Shown here: positions 41,817 through 50,274 of the stretch, one piece after another
How positions within the stretch are numbered: position 1 is the stretch's first letter
How the letters are laid out: every line of letters starts with the position of its first letter
Source of the DNA: TMED27 sp964350695
Lineage (GTDB): Bacteria; Pseudomonadota; Alphaproteobacteria; Micavibrionales; Micavibrionaceae
Direction: 5' to 3'
Assembly: GCA_964350695.1 (NCBI GenBank)
Contig: CAYGKM010000009.1
Span: 21,106 to 85,105 of the forward strand
DNA length: 64,000 nucleotides
The notes under the pieces: model-generated
What the model was told of the DNA's origin: nothing
What the model saw: the letters and a program-made list of their open reading frames with translations, nothing else
Database searches by the model: none
Position numbers and translations under genes: made by a program

Positions 41817-43483
41817 GCCGCTTTCGCGAATTTTCCATCCAGAGCATCGCGGATCAGGCTTGCGGTGTCTTTCACCCCATAGAGCTGAATAAAGCTGCCG
41901 AAGCGCGGGCCTTGGCTTTGTCCGAGGCAGATTTCATAGATCGCTTGAAACCACTCGCGCAGTTCGTCTTTCTCATATCCGTTGTCTTTGCCTGCGGTGA
42001 ACACTTCCGTCATATAGATATCGGCGTCCAGACCGCCTTCCATGCTCTCCAGTTTTGTCGCGAGCGCACTCAGCGCGGCGGCTTCGCGCTCTGTGGGGCT
42101 GCGATATGTTTTTTCCGGTAGCACGAAATCCTGATAATATTTGATGGCATACCCAACGAGGCGATCAAGGAACGGCGCGCTTTCGGCGTTCGCATCGGGC
42201 GCGTAGGCGTTGATGAATTTCCACAAGGTTGCGGGGTCATCCGTGTTCGCGGCGTTCACGAGGTTGAGAAGCAGCGCGAAGCTTACGGGTGTGTGCTGGC
42301 TGTTTGGGATTTTGCCATCATGGATATACCATGCGGGGTTTTCCAGCTTTTTATCGTCCTCTTGTTCGGGCAGTTTTTCCAGATAGGTGATGTATTCATC
42401 CACGGCTTTCGGGATGATGTCGAAATACAATTTCTTCGCGCTGGTCGGGCGTTGATACATATAATATGCGAGGCTTTCATGCGGCGCATAATCAAGCCAG
42501 TCTTCCATTGTCAGGCCGTTGCCTTTGGATTTGGAGATTTTCTGGCCTGCTTCATCGAGGAAAAGCTCGTAGCGGAAGCCCGCAGGACCGCGTCCGCCAA
42601 GGATCTGCGTGATTTTCGAGGAGATTTCGGCGGCTGTGGTCAGGTCTTTGCCTGCCATCTCATAATCCACATCCAGCGCATACCAGCGCAGCGCCCAATC
42701 GGCGCGCCACTGCGCTTTGCAGCCGCCGCCGAGGATGCTCTGCGTGATGATCTCGCCTTTGCCCAAGCCTGTGCGGTCTTTTTCGCTGTCATCGGCAAGC
42801 TCGAAGGTTGCGATGCCTTTTTCCGCATCATCCACGGATTTCAGCAGCGCGTTATGCAGGATGAAGGGCTGTCCGTCTACATCAACAATCGGGAAGATCG
42901 GAGAATAGGTCGCGGAGCGTTCAGGGCCGAGGATAGGCAGAACGGCGGCGCGCACCTCTTCATATTTGCTGAGCATGAGTTTCAGCGCCTCATCGAATTT
43001 ACCGTTTTTATAGCAATCGCGTGAAGAGGACACGAATTCGTAATCAAAGCCGAAACTGTCGAGGAAGTCACAAAGCTGGGCGTTGTTATGGCCTGCGAAG
43101 CTGTCATATTCGGTATCGAACGGGTTTGGTACGGAAGACAGCGGCATGCCGAGATATTTCGCCATTTCTTTCTGGTTAGGGATGTTGGTCGGCACTTTGC
43201 GGAAGCCATCCATGTCATCGGAAAAGCAGATCAGCTTTACAGGGATTTCAGGGGCAAGGCGTTTAAAGGCGCTCATCACCATTGTTGTGCGGGCGACTTC
43301 GCCGAATGTGCCGATATGCGGCAGGCCGGAGGGGCCATAGCCTGTTTCAAACAGCACATACCCTTTTTCGTTTGGTTTTACCTCGCCGCGGTTCATCGCG
43401 CGCAACCGTTTGATAACGGCTTTGGCTTCTTCAAAAGGCCAGGCTTTGGATTTGTTAGCGGTGTCTGTTGAAATATCGGTCAT
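41813..43483 (-). CDS. lysS: Lysyl-tRNA synthetase, class I
   Basis: Attaches lysine to tRNA-Lys. This is the class I (Rossmann) form found in archaea and alphaproteobacteria, not the class II form of enterics. It has 556 residues. The HIGH-type motif is PSGLPHIGTFGEV (HIGT at 56-59) and the KMSKS-type motif is KISKSKGNG near 314. The C-terminal helical anticodon-binding part is complete. It ends on the shared TTAA with the 40986 gene. A terminator for the upstream gene lies just before its start. Confidence 0.95.
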   Translation of the reverse strand: MTDISTDTANKSKAWPFEEAKAVIKRLRAMNRGEVKPNEKGYVLFETGYGPSGLPHIGTFGEVARTTMVMSAFKRLAPEIPVKLICFSDDMDGFRKVPTNIPNQKEMAKYLGMPLSSVPNPFDTEYDSFAGHNNAQLCDFLDSFGFDYEFVSSSRDCYKNGKFDEALKLMLSKYEEVRAAVLPILGPERSATYSPIFPIVDVDGQPFILHNALLKSVDDAEKGIATFELADDSEKDRTGLGKGEIITQSILGGGCKAQWRADWALRWYALDVDYEMAGKDLTTAAEISSKITQILGGRGPAGFRYELFLDEAGQKISKSKGNGLTMEDWLDYAPHESLAYYMYQRPTSAKKLYFDIIPKAVDEYITYLEKLPEQEDDKKLENPAWYIHDGKIPNSQHTPVSFALLLNLVNAANTDDPATLWKFINAYAPDANAESAPFLDRLVGYAIKYYQDFVLPEKTYRSPTEREAAALSALATKLESMEGGLDADIYMTEVFTAGKDNGYEKDELREWFQAIYEICLGQSQGPRFGSFIQLYGVKDTASLIRDALDGKFAKAA

Positions 43484-43525
43484 AATTTATCGTCTTATCA
43501 AAGTCGGGTTTAAAATCAAGCATGA

Positions 43526-43557
43526 AAAAAGCCGACGCGAGAGTTTGCGCCGGCTCT
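43526..43557 (-). terminator. Rho-independent terminator after the 43578 lipoprotein gene
   Basis: On the minus strand AGCCGGCGC pairs with GCGTCGGCT across an eight-base loop, one mismatch, followed by six T. It separates the lipoprotein gene from lysS. Confidence 0.8.
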
Positions 43558-43577
43558 TTCGAAATCCGGTTTAGATT

Positions 43578-43892
43578 CTATTTCTTAAGTTCGTCTTGCA
43601 AGGCGCTGTTAACGCGTGTTTTTGACTCACGGCATGCGGCCAATTCACCTTCAAGGCCGTTAATGCGGCTCATCAGGGCGTTACAATCACATGCACATGC
43701 AGGCGCAGCCATTACAGGAGCGGGCGCAGGTGCGGGCGCTACTGGCGGCGGTGCTACGGTTGTGTGTGTATGCGTTGCTGTGCGCGGCTGGCTGTATGGT
43801 GCCTGATCTTCAATACTGTCAGGGGATGTACCACATGCGGCAAGGCCGATTGTTGCAAGTGTAAGTGCTAAAACTTTAAATGTGTTTTTCAT
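43578..43892 (-). CDS. Small predicted lipoprotein, 104 aa
   Basis: A signal peptide with lipobox LAAC (Cys20) indicates lipid anchoring, most likely at the outer membrane or inner membrane periplasmic face. After it comes a Thr/His then Pro/Ala-rich linker (VAPPPVAPAPAPAPV), a Cys cluster (ACACDC) and a C-terminal coiled-coil-like helix (LMSRINGLEGELAACRE). GGAG precedes the ATG. This layout recalls Lpp-like or peptidoglycan-linked small lipoproteins, but no family name is justified. Confidence 0.7.
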   Translation of the reverse strand: MKNTFKVLALTLATIGLAACGTSPDSIEDQAPYSQPRTATHTHTTVAPPPVAPAPAPAPVMAAPACACDCNALMSRINGLEGELAACRESKTRVNSALQDELKK

Positions 43893-43974
43893 TCTCTGCT
43901 CTCCTCAGTTCAGAATTTGAAGTTACCGTATCATTTTAAGTGTTGTTTTAAAATGAAAAAATCGATTTTAGGTT

Positions 43975-44886
43975 TTACCACTCATATCCCAGTTTTGCAC
44001 CATAGGTGGTGTCGTCTTTTTTGACGCCGGGTTTGGGGGCGTTGTCGCGGTCATATTCAATTTCGGCGGTGGCGATTAAGCCTTTAACGAGCGGGACGCG
44101 CACGCCTGTTTTGGTGTCGAGCAAATAGCCTTCGGTGTCGTCGCCGGGCACCAGGATTTCATGCTCATGGAAGAGTTGAAGTGCGCCGTCCCAGACTTTT
44201 TGGTCATACTCCAGTGCCCATCTGCCTGCGACGCTGTCTTCTGAGCTGCCGTCTTCGAATTCTTCACGCAGATATGTGGGGCCTAAAACATATTGCAGGT
44301 TTAAATCTTCGCTTTCGAAAGGTTGGTGTCCCAAACCCAGACCGGCTGTCGTGCGTAAATCAAGTTGATCGAGGTCATCTTGTTCAAAAGACAGCACAGA
44401 GTTGAGGAACCATTTTGGCTGGAAGAAGTAATCATATTGGCCTTCAAGGCGTTTGTTGTTCTCGGTGGTGTTGTCGTTTTCCGTTTCGTGGTTGAATTTA
44501 GCCTTTACGGTGGCGCGGTGAATATCGTCCCATTTGGCTTTTATGGTGGTATCGGCGTTGATGGCGTCTTGTTCGGTGTTTCCCGTTTGAAGGCTTGCGC
44601 CGATATTTGCGCGGCCATTCCATACTGCGCCGAGCCACCCTGCATCGGGGTTGAGTGCGCTCATGGTTTCTGCTGTTTCAACGCTTGCGTTTGATACGGG
44701 CGCAATCTCCATGGCCGGCATCTGCCTTACGGGCGCAGGATTGGCAAAGGTGATCGGCGCGGGCGGGCCATCGAGGCTGTAAAGTGTGACGGATTTATCC
44801 CAGCCGCCGAATTCTTGCGCGTGCGCCGATCCGAAGATGCCAAGCGTTGAGGCTAAAACTAAAGACAGTACATATAAATTTCGCAT
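43975..44886 (-). CDS. DUF481 family outer-membrane-type protein
   Basis: A 303-residue protein with an N-terminal signal peptide (LYVLSLVLASTLGIFGSAHA/Q). From about residue 85 the pattern is alternating strands with aromatic ends: GRANIGASLQTGNTEQDAI, HRATVKAKFNHETEN, KRLEGQYDYFFQPKWF and LNLQYVLGPTYLREEFED. This is the DUF481 signature (YdiY-like salt-induced outer membrane proteins), a probable beta barrel. It ends YGAKLGYEW, with an aromatic terminal residue as in barrel proteins. No local partner is evident. Confidence 0.82.
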   Translation of the reverse strand: MRNLYVLSLVLASTLGIFGSAHAQEFGGWDKSVTLYSLDGPPAPITFANPAPVRQMPAMEIAPVSNASVETAETMSALNPDAGWLGAVWNGRANIGASLQTGNTEQDAINADTTIKAKWDDIHRATVKAKFNHETENDNTTENNKRLEGQYDYFFQPKWFLNSVLSFEQDDLDQLDLRTTAGLGLGHQPFESEDLNLQYVLGPTYLREEFEDGSSEDSVAGRWALEYDQKVWDGALQLFHEHEILVPGDDTEGYLLDTKTGVRVPLVKGLIATAEIEYDRDNAPKPGVKKDDTTYGAKLGYEW

Positions 44887-44934
44887 GGATGAGTTTGTAG
44901 CAAATATGAGGATTAAAAGTAAAGCCGAATGCCG

Positions 44935-45786
44935 CTATTTCGGTTGCTTATTGTCGTTTTGGCTAAAAATAGAGCCTGTGGCTTCGTATGTGTCTACTGC
45001 TTTTTGCGCGGCGTTGTTTTTGGCTGTGTCGATATCTTTGCCTGTCGCGTTATATTCTATGCTCAATTGCCCTTTAGTATCACCGATTGTTATAGTTGCC
45101 CTAAAGCGCGGACCTTGCAGTGATCTTCTGTTTTTTCGTAAGTATCCTGTGCCGGAAGTGTGTTGTTTCACCTCAGGTCCAGCAACAACCAAACCTTCAC
45201 GAGCGGCGATCGAATTTAATTTTGTCCATGCATCGGTTAACGTTTCGGGATTGATCTGCGAAGCTTCGAGCGCTTTGCTTTTCGCGGGGGACTTCATGAA
45301 GGTTGCGAATGATCTTAAAAAGGTCTGCGCCGCGGTGGCTTCGTTTATTTCACCGTCGATAATGGGTAGCTCTCTGGTTTTTAATCTTTGAGTGTCTGTT
45401 TCGGCTATTATGGCGTAGTGATTTCCGTCTGCTGTCGGTTCAATCTCATAACTTTTTAAAACACCATTTCTGATGGCAAGGTCGACGATACGCTGTGCGC
45501 GGTCTTCATGCACCCTCAAAAAGGAGAGGGCTTTGTCCTGAAGGACTTCCAGATATTTTCTGTTTCCGGGGTTTCCGATGATAAGCTCATAGAGCGCTCC
45601 ATCGGACAGGCTGTTTCTATGTTTAGTGCGGTTTTCCTTAAGGTTTATGAATGCTAGAAAATCTATTAGAGATTGATCTCTGTAATACGGGTCTGTTTTC
45701 TTACTCGTGATAATGGCTTTCACCGTCGCTTCCTGCGCGGCGGTGTTGATTATATCGGGTAAGTTTACTGGTGTTTTTTTTGCCAT
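44935..45786 (-). CDS. Orphan protein with probable C-terminal double-stranded-RNA-binding domain
   Basis: A 283-residue protein. Residues about 184-268 follow the dsRBD plan: first helix AWTKLNSIAAREGL, strands with GPRFRATITIG (215-225) and LSIEYNATGK, then the basic second helix AKNNAAQKAVDTYEA (about 245-259) that contacts RNA. The loop TGKDIDTAKNNAA stands where the family has G-S-KK-AK-AA, so two of the usual lysines are missing. The N-terminal 180 residues are helical and unrecognised; there is no RNase III catalytic motif. In bacteria this domain is mostly confined to RNase III, so a separate protein is notable. A longer start 21 bases upstream is possible. Confidence 0.65.
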   Translation of the reverse strand: MAKKTPVNLPDIINTAAQEATVKAIITSKKTDPYYRDQSLIDFLAFINLKENRTKHRNSLSDGALYELIIGNPGNRKYLEVLQDKALSFLRVHEDRAQRIVDLAIRNGVLKSYEIEPTADGNHYAIIAETDTQRLKTRELPIIDGEINEATAAQTFLRSFATFMKSPAKSKALEASQINPETLTDAWTKLNSIAAREGLVVAGPEVKQHTSGTGYLRKNRRSLQGPRFRATITIGDTKGQLSIEYNATGKDIDTAKNNAAQKAVDTYEATGSIFSQNDNKQPK

Positions 45787-45910
45787 AACGTGATCTTTAT
45801 AGCGCATACTATTGTGTTATGTCAATTTTAAGAGTGTGCGCTGTGAGTTTTTATTTATGGATGTAAAATTGTGATGAAAAATGTGGTGAATCAGCGTAAA
45901 ATAATTTTTG

Positions 45911-45953
45911 TTACCGTATTCACACGGTAATCGCCGCCGCCGCTCCAGGCGGC
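45911..45953 (+). promoter_or_regulatory. Two leader hairpins before the histone-like gene
   Basis: TTACCGT (45911-45917) pairs with ACGGTAA (45924-45930), then GCCGCC (45936-45941) pairs with GGCGGC (45948-45953). They stand side by side eight bases before the AAAGGAAA ribosome binding region. No T-run follows, so a terminator is unlikely; a stabilising or translation-controlling leader is a reasonable guess. Confidence 0.5.
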
Positions 45954-45976
45954 ATTTGTCAAAGGAAATCTCCAAG

Positions 45977-46156
45977 ATGGCAACTAAAGCACCAGCAAAA
46001 AAGCCTGCCGCTAAGAAACCAGCAGCAAAAAAACCAGCAGTGAAAAAGCCAGCCGCGAAAGCCGCTGCGAAAAAACCTGCTACTAAAACAGCAGCAGCAA
46101 AAAAGCCTGCCGCGAAAAAACCAGCAGCGAAAAAGCCCGCCGCAAAAAAGAAATAA
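45977..46156 (+). CDS. Histone H1-like Ala/Lys/Pro repeat protein
   Basis: A 59-residue protein almost only of Ala, Lys and Pro, built from KKPAA pentapeptides (for example KKPAAKKPAAKKPAVKK). This composition matches bacterial H1-like and HctB-type nucleoid proteins, which bind DNA by charge. AAAGGAAA lies upstream and a strong terminator follows, so it is a compact single-gene unit. The reverse strand has a long Phe/Ala frame that is only a shadow. A similar KTPAKK stretch begins the AtpD protein (27803). Confidence 0.8.
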   Translation: MATKAPAKKPAAKKPAAKKPAVKKPAAKAAAKKPATKTAAAKKPAAKKPAAKKPAAKKK

Positions 46157-46177
46157 TTTATCTGTATTTGATCAGAG

Positions 46178-46207
46178 CGCGGAGTCCAAAAGCTCCGCGT
46201 TTTTTTT
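46178..46207 (+). terminator. Rho-independent terminator after the histone-like gene
   Basis: CGCGGAG (46178-46184) pairs with CTCCGCG (46193-46199) across an eight-base loop, followed by eight T. Confidence 0.9.
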
Positions 46208-46269
46208 ATGCGCGGGTTTTGGGTAAAAGTGATCTGGTAATTTAGGGTCACTGCGTTATATCTAAAGAC

Positions 46270-48336
46270 ATGGATATTGCGGAGTTATCACAGGTTGCGG
46301 TTGAGAGAGAGGGCGGAGATGTATTTGATGCGTCTAAACCGTTTCGGCTCGATACCGATTTCACGCCGGCGGGGGATCAGCCTGCGGCGATTGAGGCGCT
46401 TGTCGGCGGTTTGAAAGACGGGCTATCCGATCAGGTGCTGCTGGGGGTTACGGGGTCGGGCAAGACGTTTACGATGGCGCATTTGATACAGGAAACGCAG
46501 CGGCCTGCGCTGGTTCTTGCGCCGAACAAGACGCTGGCGGCGCAGCTTTACGGTGAGTTCAAATCGTTTTTCCCCGATAACGCCGTTGAGTATTTCGTGT
46601 CCTATTATGATTACTACCAGCCCGAGGCCTATGTGCCGCGCAGTGATACCTTCATCGAGAAGGACAGCAGCATTAACGAGCAGATCGACCGTATGCGCCA
46701 CGCCGCGACCCGCGCGCTGTTCGAGCGTAAGGATGTGATTATCGTGGCCAGCGTGTCGTGCATATACGGCATCGGGTCGAAAGAAGATTACATGGCGATG
46801 GCGTTCGGGATTGAAAAGGGCGAGCGGATGGATCGGGATGCGCTGATCGGCAAGCTGATCGAGCTGCAATATACCCGCAATGATATCGCCTTTGAGCGCG
46901 GGAGTTTTCGCGTGTGCGGCGATACGGTTGAGCTGTTCCCTGCCCACTTTGAAGATCGCGCATGGCGGTTCGAGCTGTTCGGTGACGAGATTGAAAAGAT
47001 CACCGAGTTTGATCCGCTGACGGGGCAGAAATTCAGCGAGATGGACGGCGTGCGCGTCTTTGCGAACTCGCATTACATCACGCCGGGGCCGACGATGCGC
47101 CAAGCGGTGGAGCAGATTAAGATTGACCTCAAAGCGCGGCTGGCGGAGTTTGAGGCCGAGGGCAAGCTTTTGGAGGCGCAGCGCCTTGATCAGCGCACGC
47201 AGTTTGATCTGGAGATGCTGGCGGCCACAGGCATGTGCCAAGGCATCGAGAATTACTCGCGCTATTTGACGGGGCGGCCTGCGGGCGCGCCGCCGCCGAC
47301 CTTGATCGAATATCTGCCGAAAGACGCGCTGATGTTTTTGGATGAATCCCATGTGATGCTGCCGCAGCTTCGGGCGATGTATAATGGTGACCGCGCGCGC
47401 AAAACCACGCTGGTGGAGTATGGCTTCCGCGTGCCTGCCGCGCTGGATAACCGCCCGCTGAAATTCGAGGAATGGAACGCGATCCGCGGGCAGACGGTGT
47501 TCGTGTCTGCCACCCCCGGCCCTTGGGAGCTTGAGCAAACGGGCGGCGAGTTTGTGGAGCAGGTTGTGCGTCCCACGGGGCTTATTGATCCGCCGGTCGA
47601 AATCCGCCCCACCGAACACCAAGTCGATGACATGATGCATGAGGCCAAAGCCGTGATCGCGCAGGGCGGGCGTTTGCTTGTGACCACGCTGACGAAGAAA
47701 ATGGCCGAAGCCCTGACCGAATATCTCAACGAGAACAACATCGCTGTGCGCTATATTCACTCGGACGTGGATACGCTGGAGCGGATCGAGATTATGCAGG
47801 ATCTTCGCAAGGGGGAGTTTGATGTGCTGGTCGGGATTAACCTGCTGCGCGAGGGGCTGGATATCCCCGAATGTATGCGGGTGATGATTTTGGATGCGGA
47901 TAAGGAGGGCTTCTTGCGCTCGAAAACGTCATTGGTGCAAACGATTGGCCGCGCGGCGCGGAATGTGGATGGCAAGGCGATTTTATATGCGGATAAGATT
48001 ACCGAGAGCATGCAATATGCGCTGGATGAAACCGAGCGCAGGCGCGCCAAGCAGATCGAGCATAACGAAGCGCATGGGATTACGCCTGCGAGCGTGAAGA
48101 AGAATTTGTCGAAGGCGCTGGACCGCGTGTATGACCAAGCCGAAACGACGAGCGCGGTGCGCACCTTGCATGATATGAAGATGGGTGAGTTCATCCACGA
48201 CCCCGCGGCGCTGAAGAAAGAGATCGAGCGAAAGCGTAAGGAGATGCTGGAGGCGGCGGAGAATTTGGAATTCGAGACGGCGGCGAAATTGCGGGATCAG
48301 ATTAAACGGTTGGAGAGCGCGGAGTTGGGGCTTTAA
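46270..48336 (+). CDS. uvrB: Excinuclease ABC subunit B
   Basis: Damage-verifying helicase-like subunit of nucleotide excision repair, loaded by UvrA and recruiting UvrC. It has 688 residues. Walker A is GVTGSGKT at 59-66, the beta-hairpin region YDYYQPEAYVPRSDTF is intact, and DESHVMLPQL, IGRAARN and a C-terminal UVR motif (EAAENLEFETAAKLRDQIK) are present. No ribosome binding site is obvious at the chosen ATG. It is a single gene facing the convergent coiled-coil gene. Confidence 0.97.
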   Translation: MDIAELSQVAVEREGGDVFDASKPFRLDTDFTPAGDQPAAIEALVGGLKDGLSDQVLLGVTGSGKTFTMAHLIQETQRPALVLAPNKTLAAQLYGEFKSFFPDNAVEYFVSYYDYYQPEAYVPRSDTFIEKDSSINEQIDRMRHAATRALFERKDVIIVASVSCIYGIGSKEDYMAMAFGIEKGERMDRDALIGKLIELQYTRNDIAFERGSFRVCGDTVELFPAHFEDRAWRFELFGDEIEKITEFDPLTGQKFSEMDGVRVFANSHYITPGPTMRQAVEQIKIDLKARLAEFEAEGKLLEAQRLDQRTQFDLEMLAATGMCQGIENYSRYLTGRPAGAPPPTLIEYLPKDALMFLDESHVMLPQLRAMYNGDRARKTTLVEYGFRVPAALDNRPLKFEEWNAIRGQTVFVSATPGPWELEQTGGEFVEQVVRPTGLIDPPVEIRPTEHQVDDMMHEAKAVIAQGGRLLVTTLTKKMAEALTEYLNENNIAVRYIHSDVDTLERIEIMQDLRKGEFDVLVGINLLREGLDIPECMRVMILDADKEGFLRSKTSLVQTIGRAARNVDGKAILYADKITESMQYALDETERRRAKQIEHNEAHGITPASVKKNLSKALDRVYDQAETTSAVRTLHDMKMGEFIHDPAALKKEIERKRKEMLEAAENLEFETAAKLRDQIKRLESAELGL

Positions 48337-48401
48337 GAGGGGCGGGGCCTTCAAAAGTGGACTAACTTTTCTTAAAATTCAAAAAAAGCGGACTTAGTCT
48401 G

Positions 48402-48420
48402 AAAATCGGGTCCGATTTTT
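48402..48420. terminator. Short AT-rich palindrome between convergent genes
   Basis: AAAATCG (48402-48408) and CGATTTT (48413-48419) with a four-base loop, flanked by A and T runs. It lies in the 96-base gap between uvrB and the convergent 48433 gene and could terminate both, though the stem is weak. Confidence 0.45.
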
Positions 48421-48432
48421 AAAAGGGGCGGT

Positions 48433-48822
48433 TTATTTCTTCTGATCGTCGAGGATTTTCTGGCGCATGATGCGTTCTTGTTCTTGGCGCTGTTTTTCGA
48501 GGAAGAGGTCTTGTTCGCGTTGTTTTTTCTGCGCGAGGAGTTTTTGCTGGCGCTGCTTTTCCTGCCACAAGGTTTGCTGGCGTTTTTGGTCTTCGATGCG
48601 GGTTTGTTCTTCGCGCTTTTTCTGCTCCCAAAGGCCTTGGGCTTTGCGCTCTTTTTTGAGGCGATCTTCTTCCTTTTTGTCAGTGTCAGAGCGCTTTTCA
48701 ACGCGGCTTTTCTTTTTCTCGCGGCCCTCGAAAATGACAGCTTCTTCAAGCTCAGCGATGACCTTATCATACGCCGCGCGGAGTTCTTCGCTCATATATT
48801 CTTTGGCATCAAATCGTTTCAT
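48433..48822 (-). CDS. Glu/Gln/Lys/Arg-rich coiled-coil protein, 129 aa
   Basis: AGGAACGAC stands before the chosen ATG; an upstream in-frame ATG 18 bases away is less likely. The N-terminal 35 residues (MKRFDAKEYMSEELRAAYD) look folded, and the remaining 90 form a continuous highly charged helix with Q/E/R/K repeats such as QRQQKLLAQKKQREQ. It is cytoplasmic in pattern. No family is recognised; a structural or scaffold role is only a guess. Confidence 0.6.
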   Translation of the reverse strand: MKRFDAKEYMSEELRAAYDKVIAELEEAVIFEGREKKKSRVEKRSDTDKKEEDRLKKERKAQGLWEQKKREEQTRIEDQKRQQTLWQEKQRQQKLLAQKKQREQDLFLEKQRQEQERIMRQKILDDQKK

Positions 48823-48903
48823 GTCGTTCCTCTTACACACAAATAGTATAGCCGAATGAGCGTTAACATTTTCTTAAGTCTTTGAATCGCTTATAGTGTT
48901 TTT

Positions 48904-49518
48904 ATGAAATATTTTCTCGCTTTGCCGTTGTTGTTTTTTGCTCTTCCCGCTTTCGCGCAAGGGTCTTCGATTACGATTATCCACGATGATGGCTCGAAGG
49001 ATGTGATTAATCTTGAGCGCGGTGCGGAGGAGAGCGTTGAAAGCGCGCCTGCGCCTGAAACTGCGCCGCAGGAAGTCGTTGTGGAGGAAGCGCCTGCGCC
49101 GAAGGCTGTGGTTGAAAAGAAGGTCGAGGAGAAGCCGAAAGAGAAACCAAAGGCGAAGCCTAAGGCTGCGCTAAAGCCAAAAGTGAAGCCTAAACCCAAA
49201 GCGGCGCTTGAGCCGGTGGAAGATATCGTGACGCCGCCGAGGAAGCCCGTTCGCCAGACCATCCCGCAAGGCGCGAAGATTACGCCGGAGCGCGCAAGCT
49301 ATATTGCGTTGGAGGAAGCGCCGCCATCAAGCGGGATGAAGGTTTTCCTGTCCGAGTTTGAAGGCGCGGAAGCGTATGCCGTTGTCTTTAAAGTTGAGGA
49401 CGGATTTCACGAGGTTTTGGTGGATACGGTGAGCGGGCAGATCATGTCGAGCCAGCCGAGCGCGTATTTTACCGCAACCGAGCCAAGGCCCGGGCATTTG
49501 CCGCAGCAGCTTCGTTAA
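48904..49518 (+). CDS. Exported protein with Lys/Pro/Glu linker, 204 aa
   Basis: The signal peptide is MKYFLALPLLFFALPAFAQ, cleaved after AFA. A long Ala/Pro/Glu then Lys/Pro-rich linker (about 40-110, for example KEKPKAKPKAALKPKVK) recalls TonB-like periplasm-spanning segments. The C-terminal 80 residues contain GAKITPERASYIALEEAPP and a beta hairpin EAYAVVFKVEDGFHEVLVD with DTVSGQIM, which fits a PepSY-like module. It lacks an N-terminal membrane anchor, so it is not TonB. Function unknown. Confidence 0.65.
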   Translation: MKYFLALPLLFFALPAFAQGSSITIIHDDGSKDVINLERGAEESVESAPAPETAPQEVVVEEAPAPKAVVEKKVEEKPKEKPKAKPKAALKPKVKPKPKAALEPVEDIVTPPRKPVRQTIPQGAKITPERASYIALEEAPPSSGMKVFLSEFEGAEAYAVVFKVEDGFHEVLVDTVSGQIMSSQPSAYFTATEPRPGHLPQQLR

Positions 49519-49521
49519 ATT

Positions 49522-50097
49522 TTATTGATTATAGATATCGGCGCGGGGTGCTTGTGATGTTGTCTTTTCGCCGCTGGCGGGCTGAATGGCGGCCATTTTA
49601 TCCGTTGTGTTTTCGTTTGGGGACATGGCTTGTTCGATAGTGCCTTCGCAGCCTTTGGCGTTAAATATCCCCATCATTAATATGCGGCGCTGCTCTGCGA
49701 TGTCTTGCAGTTCGTCTGTTTTTTGTTTGTCTTCGGAGATGTTGTGATCAATAAGCAGGCCGCCAACGGCGAGGCCGATGCCGCCTGTAACCGTACCGAT
49801 AAGGAATGACCCCACCGCGCCCGCGGCGGTGACGCCGTTGCTTTGCATGTTGGATTTATCTTTCAGGTTTTCAAGTTCAGATATAACATCGCGCATGGCG
49901 ATGGCTTCTTGGGTGAGGGCGGAGCATTCAAGTTCGAGGTCGCCCTTCTTGCTGATTTGAATATTGTCGATTGATTTGAAGTCAACGGCGCGCACAAAGT
50001 CCGGCTTTTTGCCCGGAAAGGGGATGTCGCTGGCCAGACTTTGTGAAAATGGATTAAGGATTAAAAATGCGCAGGATAGCGCCAAGATGCGTTTCAT
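49522..50097 (-). CDS. Exported protein with glycine-zipper segment, 191 aa
   Basis: The ATG is chosen because GGAG lies just upstream inside a longer frame. Residues 1-23 look like a signal peptide (LALSCAFLILNPFSQSLAS). A helical region (EAIAMRDVISELENLKDKS) is followed by GAVGSFLIGTVTGGIGLAVG, a glycine-zipper-type membrane segment, then a helical polar tail. It ends three bases from the convergent 48904 gene, so the two 3' ends abut. I cannot name the family; an envelope location is likely. Confidence 0.6.
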   Translation of the reverse strand: MKRILALSCAFLILNPFSQSLASDIPFPGKKPDFVRAVDFKSIDNIQISKKGDLELECSALTQEAIAMRDVISELENLKDKSNMQSNGVTAAGAVGSFLIGTVTGGIGLAVGGLLIDHNISEDKQKTDELQDIAEQRRILMMGIFNAKGCEGTIEQAMSPNENTTDKMAAIQPASGEKTTSQAPRADIYNQ

Positions 50098-50274
50098 ATA
50101 TTTCTCCACTTATCATTGTCCTGCATATAGCGCGGATTGCAAGGGTTTTCCCAGGTTATCCACATTTGCACAAGGTCATGGCGCGCGCGCTTTGTTTGCG
50201 CTGTTCTTTAAGGGGCGTTTAACATAGGATGAATATTCGTTTTATCTAAACCATGTCACACGAGTAATTTCATC

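Noticed and set aside
45817..46251. Phe/Ala repeat protein opposite the histone-like gene
   Set aside because: The FAAGF repeats are the reverse reading of KKPAA codons; the forward gene has a ribosome binding site and terminator.
46423..47760. Long open frame of 445 codons opposite uvrB
   Set aside because: It lies wholly antisense to the conserved uvrB gene, is rich in His and Arg as usual for such mirror frames, and has no recognisable domain.
48372..48770. Lys/Ser-rich frame overlapping the 48433 coiled-coil gene
   Set aside because: It is another frame of the same Lys/Glu-rich DNA; the chosen frame has the ribosome binding site and a more protein-like pattern.
50156..50164. Exact DnaA box TTATCCACA
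   Set aside because: A nine-base string is expected about once per two windows of this size by chance. There is no cluster and no dnaA, gidA or parAB nearby, so no origin is claimed.
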